Assembly (NCBI GenBank): GCA_964035545.1
Contig: OZ037766.1
Coordinates: 33,275,773 to 33,339,772 of the forward strand
Source of the DNA: Bugula neritina
Lineage: Eukaryota > Bryozoa > Gymnolaemata > Cheilostomatida > Bugulidae
DNA length: 64,000 nucleotides
Direction: 5' to 3'
Within the stretch, counting starts at the first letter, position 1; each line of letters opens with the position of its first letter. Under the pieces are notes generated by a model. It was not told the DNA's origin. It searched no databases and was given only the letters and a program-made list of their open reading frames with translations. This document shows, piece after piece, positions 41,701 through 52,655 of this stretch. The position numbers and the translations under genes were made by a program.

Positions 41701-44700
41701 TCTGTATTATATACTATACTATACTCTGTATTATATACTATACTCTGTATTATATACTATACTATACTCTGTATTATATACTATACTCTGTATTATATAC
41801 TATACTCTGTATTATATACTATACTCTGTATTATATACTATACTCTGTATTATATACTATACTATACTCTGTATTATATACTATACTATACTCTGTATTA
41901 TATACTATACTCTGTATTATATACTATACTCTGTATTATATACTATACTATACTCTGTATTATATACTATACTCTGTATTATATACTATACTATACTCTG
42001 TATTATATACTATACTCTGTATTATATACTATACTCTGTATTATATACTATACTCTGTATTATATACTATACTCTGTATTATATACTATACTCTGTATTA
42101 TATACTATACTATACTCTGTATTATATACTATACTATACTCTGTATTATATACTATACTATAGTCTGTATTATATACTATACTCTGTATCATATACTATA
42201 CTATACTCTGTATTATATACTATACTCTGTATTATATACTATACTCTGTATTATATACTATACTCTGTATTATATACTATACTATACTCTGTATTATATA
42301 CTATACTCTGTATTATATACTATACTATACTCTGTATTATATACTATACTATAGTCTGTATTATATACTATACTCTGTATCATATACTATACTATACTCT
42401 GTATTATATACTATACTCTGTATTATATACTATACTCTGTATTATATACTATACTCTGTATTATATACTATACTCTGTATTATATACTATACTATACTCT
42501 GTATTATATACTATACTCTGTATTATATACTATACTATACTCTGTATTATATACTATACTCTGTATTATAAAATGTCACCTTCTTTACTGCCTCGTGCAC
42601 TTTTCTCCGTTTCCTCTTCTCTTTCTTAGCCAGCCTCATCATCTCCTCAATCTCTCCTTCCTCGAGGTTCTCCCCAACACCATCTCCTGGAGGAACCGAG
42701 CTAACAGACTCTACCCGTGATCTCTTCACTGAAGGCGACTCAGAGGGACCAGCGCTCGACCTCTTCAGTGACTCAGAGTCTGAGCTCAACGTGTTGTTAG
42801 CCGAGTCAGCCGGGGTTACTGGGTCATCCACTGGACAGCTCTGGTCCTCAGTCTAACAGATACAGTAGAGTATAAGCCACACCTACCTGACATGCTATGA
42901 GTATATTAAGCCACACCCATCTGAGATGCTATGAGTACAATAAGCCACACCCATCTGAGATGCTATGAGTACAATAAGCCACACCCACCTGAGATGCTAT
43001 GAGTACAATAAGCCACACCCATCTGAGATGCTATGAGTACAATAAGCCACACCCATCTGAGATGCTATGAGTACAATAAGCCACACCCACCTGAGATGCT
43101 ATGAGTACAATAAGCCACACCTACCTGAGATGCTATGAGTACAATAAGCCACACCCACCTGAGATGCTATGAGTACAATAAGCCACACCCACCTGAGATG
43201 CTATGAGTACAATAAGCCACACCCATCTGAGATGCTATGAGTACAATAATCCACACCTACCTGAGATGCTATGAGTACAATAAGCCACACCCACCTGAGA
43301 TGCTATGAGTACAATAAGCCACACCCACCTGAGATGCTATGAGTACAATAAGCCACACCCACCTGAGATGCTATGAGTACAATAAGCCACACCTACCTGA
43401 GATGCTATGAGTACAATAAGCCACACCCACCTGAGATGCTATGAGTACAATAAGCCACACCCACCTGAGATGCTATGAGTACAATAAGCCACACCCACCT
43501 GAGATGCTATGAGGATGGACATGTAGTCAATGTACTTCAAAGGGTTGTAGTGACTCAGCGGGGTTATAAAAGATTCTTTCAGCTTCTTCACCTTCTCAGT
43601 GACAGAATTTACCAGCGAGTGGCTAAACACTTTCCAGGATGGTGTCTGTTTCACCTCAACTTTACCTGCGTAGCAACAGACAAGTTACCTGCACACAACA
43701 ACAGACAAGTTACCTGCACACAACAACAGACAAGTTACCTGCACACAACAATACACAAGTTACCTGCACACAACAATACACAAGTTACCTGCACACAACA
43801 ACAGACAAGTTACCTGCACACAACAACAGACAAGTTACCTGCACACAACAACAGACAAGTTACCTGCACACAACAATACACAAGTTACCTGCACACAACA
43901 ATACACAAGTTACCTGCACACAACAACAGACAAGTTACCTGCACACAACAACAGACAAGTTACCTGCACACAACAACAGACAAGTTACCTGCACACAACA
44001 ACAGACAAGTTACCTGCACACAACAATACACAAGTTACCTGCACACAGCAACAGACAAGTTACCTGCACACAACAACAGACAAGTTACCTGCACACAACA
44101 ACAGACAAGTTACCTGCACACAACAGACAAGTTACCTGCACACAACAACAGACAAGTTACCTGCACACAACAATACACAAGTTACCTGCACGCAATAATA
44201 CACAAGTTACCTGCACACAGCAATAGACAAGTTAATCAACAGCCATACAGGTGCTGTGTATGTTCCGTTACTCAGTAGAGAGTAGAGAGCTCCGTTACTC
44301 AGCAGAGAGTAGAGTGACACACACCTGGTTTCACAGCACACCCCGGCAGCTGATTGGACGGAGAGAGAACGTCACTCGGACTATCGTGGGGACTGTCTAG
44401 CAGAGTTCTAGTCACCTTCGCCTGCAGTCTAGCCTCAGTTCTTATAGTCTGTGCAGCTGTTAGAGGTTGATCTCTTGCCTACATATGTCAACAGTTGGTA
44501 TATATGTCAACAGTTAGTATATATGTCAACAGTTAGTATACATGTCAACAGCTGATATACATGTCAACAGTTAGTATATATGTCAACAGTTGATATACAT
44601 GTCAACAGCTGATATACATGTCAACAGTTAGTATACATGTCAACAGTTGATGTAAAAGTCAATGGTTTATCTGGTAAGCAAACCTACCTCCTTCACAAGA

Positions 44701-47700
44701 GAGTGAATGGCATGCAGATGTTGTCGCACCAATGGAGGTATAGGAGTACAGCATGCCAGGACACCACTTGGCTCTCTGGGGAGAACCTCACAGATCTAGG
44801 ATACAAAAACAACACTGATTGGCTGGTGGCCATAGCAGGAGAATATGATTGGTTATTTGTATGAAGAATATTTTGCTAAAACTGCTCAATATTATACAGA
44901 GGTGATTTGTATGTGTCCTGTGATTGGCTGATAGTACCTGTAACATGATTTGATTGGCTGATAGTACCTGTAACATGGGATGTGATTGGCTGATAGTACC
45001 TGTAACATGATGTGATTGGCTGATAGTACCTGTAACATGGGATGTGATTGGCTGATAGTACCTGTAACATGATGTGATTGGCTGACAGTACCTGTAACAT
45101 GATGTGATTGGCTGACAGTACCTGTAACATGGGATGTGATTGGCTGACAGTACCTGTAACATGATGTGATTGGCTGACAGTACATGTAACATGGGATGTG
45201 AGTGGCTGACAGTACCTGTAACATGATGTGATTGGGTAGAATAAAGCCTTGTGACTCATCCTCCTGTTGAGCCAGTCTGAATCTCCACTCATACAGTTTG
45301 ACTAGAGCCATCATCTGTCGGCTGTTGAAGGACTTCCTGCTTCTGGTGTACAAGTCGTGGTAACCGTCGTCTGCTAAGGTAGGTTTCCTGTAAACCTGTG
45401 AAATGGAATAGCTGTTTGGTATAGTTGATACAGTATATACAGATACAAGAGGGAATAACTCTATAGTATAGTTGATATATACAGATACAAGAGGGAATAA
45501 CTCTAGACTATAGTTGATATATACAGACACAAGAGGGAATAACTCTAGAGTATAGTTGATACAGTATATACAGATACAAGAGGGAATAACTCTAGAGTAT
45601 AGTTGATATATACAGATACAAGAGGGAATAACTCTAGACTATAGTTGATATATACAGACACAAGAGGGAATAACTCTAGAGTATAGTTGATACAGTATAT
45701 ACAGATACAAGAGGGAATAACTCTAGAGTATAGTTGATATATACAGATACAAGAGGGAATAACTCTATAGTATAGTTGATATATACAGATACAAGAGGGA
45801 ATAACTCTAGAGTATAGTTGATATATACAGATACAAGAGGGAATAACTCTATAGTATAGTTGATATATACAGGTACAAGAGGGAATAACTCTAGAGTATA
45901 GTTGATATATACAGATACAAGAGGGAATAACTCTAGAGTATAGACCTTAGCCGTGATAAGCCGAGAGTTGTCCAGGACGGAGAGGAGGAGATTATTCTGC
46001 TGGTTTCCTCTGTCCAGCAAAGAGTTCCTCATCATGTCGTAGATGTAGAGGAGGTAGTGGGTGTCTTCCCGGGCATAGTTCAGCAACTCCTCGGGCAGCG
46101 GTCTGCAGGGGCAGCATGACACAATGAGTACCTGATCCTCCAATCAGCAAGCTGGTACTATACACAACATACCTGATCCTCCAATCAGCAAGCTGGTACT
46201 ATACACTACATACCTGATCCTCCAATCAGCAAGCTGGTACTATACACTACATACCTGATCCTCCAATCAGCAAGCTGGTACTATACACTACATACCTGAT
46301 CCTCCAATCAGCAAGCTGGTACTGTTTGTCAGCCTCCACATGACAGTAGTGTTTGAGGAGGTACGCGAGGGAGTGTCTGCTGAACGCCAACAGTTTACTG
46401 GCGATGTGAGTGTCGAACATGTTGACAATGTAGACACTCAAGTCTCTCTGCAGCCACTCGATGTCGGAGTCAGCGCCATGTAACACCTGGTCACATGACT
46501 ATATATGATACTGGTCACATGACTGCATATGATACTGGTCACATGACTACATATAATACTGGTCACATGACTACATATAATACTGGTCACATGACTACAT
46601 ATAATACTGGTCACATGACTACATATAATACTGGTCACATGACTACATATAATACTGGTCACATGACTACATATGATACTGGTCACATGACTACATATGA
46701 TACTGGTCACATGACTACATATGATACTGGTCACATGACTACATATGATACTGGTCACATGACTACATATAATACTGGTCACATGACTACATATGATACT
46801 GGTCACATGACTACATATAATACTGGTCACATGACTACATATAACGCTGATGTCACCTTCACAATAGTCGGATCTGTGAAGACTTCATTCAGGACTCGCA
46901 GCTCCGAGCGCAGAGCCAGAGTGTCTACGATATAGTCGTGGGTCCTAGTGCTCAGCTGCATGAGACACGTCAACCCTTGGAAGGAGCGGTACGAGTGGGC
47001 CTAGAGAACACATGCTAAGTTGTGTGAGTGTAACCATAGCAACTATCTTACGTAACACAACATCACCAGGTGTATTAGTGGACAGTAGAACCACTGAACT
47101 GAAACTATGATAGTTCAATGAGTAGAACTCACCTCTAAATCCACGGCTATCTCTTTCACTACCCTCAGATCATCCATTAACCTCTCCAGCTGCTCAACAG
47201 TGTCTATATATGTATGTGGACCACTTTCTTGTAGAGGTTTAGGCATCTACAAGATGTGTAGTATGTACAGCTATCTCACCTGTTAGTATTATATTATATA
47301 ATACTATCTCACCTGTTAGTATTATATTATATATTACTATCTCACCTGTTAGTATTATATTATATATTACTATCTCACCTGTTAGTATTATATTATATTA
47401 TATATTACTATCTCACCTGTTAGTATTATATAATATTATATATTAGTATCTCACCTGTTAGTATTATATTATATTATATATTACTATCTCACCTGTTAGT
47501 ATTATATTATATTATATATTACTATTTCACCTGTTAGTATTATATTATATTATATATTACTATCTCACCTGTTAGTATTATATTATATTATATATTACTA
47601 TTTCACCTGTTAGTATTATATTATATTATATATTACTATCTCACCTGTTAGTATTATATTATATTATATATTACTATCTCACCTGTTAGTATTATATTAT

Positions 47701-50700
47701 ATTATATATTACTATCTCACCTGTTAGTATTATATTATATATTACTATCTCACCTGTTAGTATTATATTATATTATATATTACTATCTCACCTGTTAGTA
47801 TTATATTATATTATGTACAGCTATCTCACCTGTTAGTATTATATTATATTATATATTACTATCTCATCTGTTAGTATCATATTATATTATATTATATATT
47901 ACTAACTCACCTGTTAGTATTATATTATATATTACTATCTCATCTGTTAGTATTATATTATATTATATTATATATTACTAACTCACCTGTTAGTATTATA
48001 TTATATATTACTATCTCATCTGTTAGTATTATATTATATTATATATTACTATCTCACCTGTTAGTATTATATTATAATATATATTACTATCTCACCTGCT
48101 AGTATTATATTATATATTACTATCTCATCTGTTAGTATTATATTATATATTACTATCTCACCTGTTAGTATTATATTATATTATATATTACTATCTCACC
48201 TGTTAGTATTATATTATATTATATATTACTATCTCACCTGTTAGTATTATATTATAATATATATTACTATCTCACCTGCTAGTATTATATTATATATTAC
48301 TATCTCATCTGTTAGTATTATATTATATTATATATTACTATCTCACCTGTTAGTATTATATTATATAATATATTACTAACTCACCTGTTAGTATTATATT
48401 ATATATTACTATCTCGCCTGTTAGTATTATATTATATTATATATTACTATCTCATCTGTTAGTATTATATTATATTATATATTACTAACTCACCTGTTAC
48501 TATTTTATTATATTATATATTACTAACTCACCTGTTAGTATTATATTATATTATATATTACTATCTCGCCTGTTAGTATTATTTTATATTATATATTACT
48601 ATCTCGCCTGTTAGTATTATATTATATATTACTATCTCGCCTGTTAGTATTATATTATATTATATATTACTATCTCACCTGTTAGTATTATATTATATAT
48701 TACTATCTCATCTGTTAGTATTATATTATATATTACTATCTCACCTGTTAGTATTATATTATATTATATATTACTAACTCACCTGTTACTATTTTATTAT
48801 ATTATATATATTACTAACTCACCTGTTAGTATTATATTATATTATATATTACTATCTCGCCTGTTAGTATTATTTTATATTATATATTACTATCTCGCCT
48901 GTTAGTATTATATTATATATTACTATCTCGCCTGTTAGTATTATATTATATTATATATTACTATCTCACCTGTTAGTATTATATTATATATTACTATCTC
49001 GCCTGTTAGTATTATATTATATTATATATTACTATCTCACCTGTTAGTATTATATTATATTATATATTACTATCTCATCTGTTAGTATTATATTATATTA
49101 TATATTACTATCTCACCTGTTAGTATTATATTATATATTACCATCTCACCTGAGGGCTAGCTGTAGCAGTTAACTGTTGCTGGGTGTAGCTGAATCTCTC
49201 TATTTCATACTTGTAAGGGTTGGGGGCAGCTTGTGCCTGCTGTCCTTCTTGTGTCGGCAACTGAAGGCTCTCTGCAAACACAAAGTAATAAAACAGGAAG
49301 TAGTAAAAGAGGAAGTAGTAGAAGAGGAAGTAGTAAAAGAGGAACTAGTAGAGGAGGAAATAGTAGAAGAGGAAGTAGTAGAAGAGGAAGTAGTAGGAGA
49401 GGAAGTAGTAGAAGAGGAAGTAGTAGTGGTAGAACAGCTCAAATCTCACCTCTGAGTGGAAGAATTGCGTGTGGTTTGTGTGTTAGCTTAGGATAGAAGG
49501 GGGTGTCGGAGTTGTCCACTTTCTCTTTGAACTTAGTCTGAGGTCTTTGTACAAACCGTGCTGCTAAAAGACGGTAGGAGCCGCGAGAGTCCTTCTCACT
49601 GCTCTTCTGTAAATAAGAACAGAGGCAAACCTGAATAGTTAAAGAATAAAGTCTATAACACAATAAGCTGTACTACAACGCAGTTTCTGTCAGCGTCAGC
49701 GTACTTCTCACTGCGAGTAGAACTACGGTGAAATATTGCAATGTCTTCAGAGGAGAAATAACAGAGCTTATGTCAAAGTATTGGCAAGTAACAGAAACTA
49801 AACTAGAGTATGTTTCTAGCTATTATCAGCAACATACGTATGCTGTATGCATAGAAACGTGTTCAATCAACTCATACTACATATTCTATATTGTCAGTGG
49901 ATATGCTGAGTTGGAGTTGTCGTCACGTGACGATATGACGTCTGTTGCAGAGCAGACAAACAGGATGTGGAATGACTCACTTTAGTAGAGTTCCAAGTGG
50001 CGGCTCTAGGAGTGGACTTAGACTGAGGGGTACTGCTAACTACCAGTTCTGTTGCGGGCTCCTTCCTTATACCCTCAAACTCATCCAACCTGTTAGACTA
50101 AGAATAACACACAGACTGTAATATACACACCAGAGTATAATATAGTATAGTATAATGTAACTAACATAATATAGTATAATGTAACTAACATAATATAGTA
50201 TAATGTAACTAACATAATATAGTATAATGTAACTAACATAATATAGTATAATGTAACTAACATAATATAGTATAATGTAACTAACATAATATAGTATAAT
50301 GTAACTAACATAATATAGTATAATGTAACTAACATAATATAGTATAATGTAACTAACATAATATAGTATAATGTAACTAACATAATATAGTATAATGTAA
50401 CTAACATAATATAGTATAATGTAACTAACATAATATAGTATAATGTAACTAACATAATATAGTATAATGTAACTAACATAATATAGTATAATGTAACTAA
50501 CATAATATAGTATAATGTAACTAACATAATATAGTATAATGTAACTAACATAATATAGTATAATGTAACTAACATAATATAGTATAATGTAACTAACATA
50601 ATATAGTATAATGTAACTAACATAATATAGTATAATGTAACTAACATAATATAGTATAATGTAACTAACATAATATACTACATGTAATGTAATTTGGAAA

Positions 50701-52448
50701 GGAATTTGAACTCACAATTCTCTCGGTCAACTGATCGTTAGCGTCTATTAGCGTCTCAAACTTGTCCTCAATATCTATACCTTCAGCCTGAGAGGTGAGG
50801 GTGCCAGATGCCCGAATTCCATTCTGTCTGAGTAGGTAACTTAGTCTATATCAACAGAACATGACACTTGCTGTTTAGTCTGCCACACTCAGACCACAAC
50901 CTGACGACTCGTATCGAGAAAAGAGTTTAAAATGAACAAACTAATTCAACTAAATCAAAGACTTGAGTAAAGTTAGAAGTAGTGAAACTAGAAGACGTAC
51001 AGTTCGAGAGCTCTGCACCCCTCATCTTCCATAGTCTCCAGGAACTCAGGGTATGTTGTGTAGAACTCATACTGCTCCCCATTTGGCAGCAGATTACTGG
51101 CTTTCACAGCAGAAGCTACTTTTGGCATAATCGCCTGAAACATAGCATTGTAGAAGGTAGTGCTGCTGTTAACATAGCATTGTAGAAGGTGGTACTGCTG
51201 TTAACATAGCATTGTAGAAGGTGGTACTGTTGGTGCAACAATAAGTTAAATCTCATTATTTTACTGCTTAAAAGAAATAACATTTTTACTAGAACTAAAT
51301 TTGACTACAAAAATAGTCGACATAATTCAAACCATCAGTATAAATTTAAACTCAAAGTCATAATACTCATTATCATTATGATTGTGACCATCAGTTAGGT
51401 TTAGCCATTGCCCACTGGTTTCACCATCAACTAGCAGTGTCAAAGCATTGGTAACATATTAAGTATGATATTCATAGCATCAGCATGAGTAACAATACGA
51501 GTATCACTATCACTATTACTAATAGAGTTGATGTGATAGCAACAGTACTAGTCGTAGTACTATTACTAAATGAGTATTACCCTTACTATTAGTCTTAAAC
51601 TTCAAATAAGAATGAGTTTTTGTCAGCGTCTGTCTGCGATACATTTAGCAAAAACTAACTCATTCACTGTGACTGTGACTGCCGCTGTTAGTGTTAGTTA
51701 GCCAACACCTAAAGTTAAATTGAAACATTTCATGTAGCTGTACCGGTAGACACAGTCAGCCTCATATTCATAGTCATACTGTAAACTGATAGATGAAAGA
51801 ACTACTACTGTCTACTAGTGCCACTGGTACTACTAGTACTAGACATAGTGGCTAGTTCACTAGACCTAGTGGCTAGTAAGCTAGACCTAGAGCTAGTCTA
51901 CTAGCTCAAGTATTTGAGTTAGAATAGTACCAGTGCTAATACCAATAATAGTACTAGGTTTATTAGAACTAAAAGTAAATGTAAAATAAAAATTATTTTA
52001 AAATGAATAAAACAAATTCAACATCAATATGAATATGAATACGATAATGAATTCAGAATAAAATTTAATATTATAGCTTAAAGTTAAACTATTACATTGA
52101 ATGTCTTATATTTTTAATCATTATAAATGTTATAATTAACATTCATATTTAATTAATGAATTATTATCAATTTTATATTTTTTATCATTTTATTTAATTG
52201 ATTATTTAATTTTATTGAAAATGAATAGTCAATTACTGAATTAGTATTACTCAATAGACGAAACTCTAACAAGAAAATACCTTGAAATAATCATCTACAT
52301 CTGTGTCTTTTATTATTTTATGTGATGCTAAAGTTTCTTGCGGTGTGCTTGTGGTTCCAGTATGATCTGGATTATTTTGTTCTGCTTTATGTTCCATATT
52401 TACATTATCATTGGTCTTGAAAGTGGAACTGTCACTGTCTTGCTCCAT
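38734..52448 (-). CDS. EXOSC10: Exosome component 10 (Rrp6-type 3'-5' exoribonuclease)
   Basis: Nuclear-exosome RNase that trims and degrades structured RNAs (rRNA precursors, snoRNAs, surveillance targets). The 17 exons (minus) are 52281-52448, 51001-51134, 50716-50845, 49981-50097, 49450-49606, 49150-49271, 47133-47246, 46857-47000, 46296-46486, 45946-46102, 45216-45395, 44688-44795, 44325-44478, 43499-43665, 42580-42852, 39474-39626 and 38734-38793. All phases join, giving 842 aa (human about 885). Order: an N-terminal PMC2NT domain; the DEDDy exonuclease with DLE (312-314), HGADSDIEW (D368) and YAREDTHY (Y435, D439); an HRDC domain with LPNHIMLQ; and a Lys/Arg-rich C-terminus (KEKRKRRK) with [14 protein letters not shown], as in animals. 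All catalytic residues are present. At least 13 of 16 introns contain tandem arrays. Confidence 0.95.
38812..39466. repeat. 24-bp array in EXOSC10 intron 16
   Basis: About 26 copies of a unit with CAGTTACTTGGAGTACAGAG (24 bp, some 30 bp with an extra AAGAGT). It spans almost the whole intron, from near the donor GTATGC to the acceptor GTTGTGTAG. Multiples of three give open frames on both strands. Confidence 0.92.
39688..42571. repeat. 2.9-kb array of a 19/24-bp unit in EXOSC10 intron 15
   Basis: About 140 copies of CTCTGTATTATATACTATA, some with an added CTATA. It begins 8 nt inside the donor GTGACATT (42572-42579), whose downstream bases TATAATACAGA already belong to the repeat. Blocks of 19- and 24-bp units recur, implying higher-order duplication. 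Confidence 0.95.
42866..43513. repeat. 34-bp array copying the exon 14/donor junction (EXOSC10 intron 14)
   Basis: About 18 copies. Each contains CTGAGATGCTATGAG, identical to the last 15 coding bases of exon 14 (43499-43513, plus-strand view), followed by the GTGGGTG donor and 12 more intron bases. The exon end is thus itself one member of the array. Confidence 0.95.
43666..44238. repeat. 25-bp array resembling the 3' splice junction (EXOSC10 intron 13)
   Basis: About 22 copies. In transcript sense each reads TTGTGTGCAG|GTAACTTGTC. The real acceptor reads TTGCTACGCAG|GTAAAGTTG and lies at the array's edge, preceded by the same GTCTGTTG. Every copy presents a plausible decoy acceptor. Confidence 0.9.
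44482..44652. repeat. 19-20 bp array in EXOSC10 intron 12
   Basis: About nine copies of ATATGTCAACAGTTAGTAT, starting at the exon 13 acceptor (transcript sense TTGACATATGTAG). Confidence 0.9.
44925..45235. repeat. 30/32-bp array copying the exon 11/donor junction (EXOSC10 intron 11)
   Basis: About ten copies. Each holds the last 20 coding bases of exon 11 (45216-45235, encoding the end of NHIMLQ) plus a GTACTGTC/GTACTATC donor. Thirty-base units extend the reading frame as [10 protein letters not shown]. Confidence 0.95.
45405..45945. repeat. About 40-bp array in EXOSC10 intron 10
   Basis: About 13 copies with AGAGGGAATAACTCTAGAGT. It runs up to the donor GTCTATACTC at 45936-45945, which matches the unit's CTATACTC. 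Confidence 0.9.
46132..46323. repeat. 41-bp array copying the exon 9/donor junction (EXOSC10 intron 9)
   Basis: Copies start at 46132, 46173, 46214, 46255 and 46296, exactly 41 bp apart. The last is the real exon 9 end. Each copy carries 28 bases of coding sequence (encoding YQLADWRIR) plus the donor GTATGT and a few intron bases. Four copies make up 164 of the 193 nt of the intron. Confidence 0.97.
46487..46850. repeat. 24-bp array carrying the 3' splice site (EXOSC10 intron 8)
   Basis: About 15 copies of CTGGTCACATGACTACATAT plus four bases. In transcript sense each contains TCATGTGACCAG, identical to the real acceptor of exon 9 at 46487. The array fills the intron almost completely. Confidence 0.95.
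47265..49149. repeat. 1.9-kb array with donor and branch-point motifs (EXOSC10 intron 6)
   Basis: About 45-50 copies of a variable 30-45 bp unit. In transcript sense each has ATACTAACAG|GTGAGATAGT followed by an (AT/ATT)-rich stretch. The real exon 6 donor is CAG|GTGAGATGG, so the donor is repeated; TACTAAC matches the classical branch-point consensus. Confidence 0.92.
49286..49432. repeat. 15-bp purine-rich array (EXOSC10 intron 5)
   Basis: About ten copies of AGGAAGTAGTAGAAG fill most of a 178-nt intron. The transcribed RNA therefore carries a long pyrimidine-rich run (CTTCCTCTTCTACTA) before the exon 6 acceptor. Confidence 0.9.
50125..50680. repeat. 24-bp array (EXOSC10 intron 3)
   Basis: About 23 virtually identical copies containing AATGTAACTAACATAATATA. 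The near absence of variation implies recent expansion. It does not reach the exon 3 donor (50708-50715). Confidence 0.95.
51141..51232. repeat. Three-copy repeat at the exon 2 acceptor (EXOSC10 intron 1)
   Basis: Three copies of a 32-bp unit (CATAGCATTGTAGAAGG in each) start 4-6 nt from the acceptor of exon 2. The first copy contains the acceptor's ATGCTATGTT tract. It looks like the earliest stage of the junction-derived arrays. Confidence 0.85.
51236..52280. other. Remainder of EXOSC10 intron 1
   Basis: AT-rich, with loose trinucleotide-like AGTACTA motifs between 51480 and 51960. No exon seen. Confidence 0.5.
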
Positions 52449-52655
52449 GCTTCCAGTTTAAATTATTGAAATAAACTTAGCGACGAACTGTAAACTTGTT
52501 CCTAATTGCTGTAATAGTGGTGTGCTTGTAATGGCCCTCGCCATAAAATGTTCTGAAGCTCACAGTCGAAAGACACAGCGATTAGTTGTAGAACGGTTCT
52601 AAGTGACGTTCCAATCAGCGTTTAGCTTTCATGTACATTACCGTTTCCCGTCGCG
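52449..52655. promoter_or_regulatory. Bidirectional promoter, EXOSC10 / complex I subunit
   Basis: The two start codons are 207 bp apart and divergent. The interval has a CCAAT box (52611-52615), an adjacent TGACGT half-CRE (52604-52609) and a TTTCCCGTCGCG element just before the plus-strand ATG. No TATA box is obvious, as expected for paired housekeeping genes. Element identities are by consensus only. Confidence 0.6.

Noticed and set aside
49177-49496. Glu/Val-rich and Ser/Arg-rich frames
   Set aside because: Shadows of the 15-bp purine array and of EXOSC10 exons 5 and 6 read on the wrong strand.
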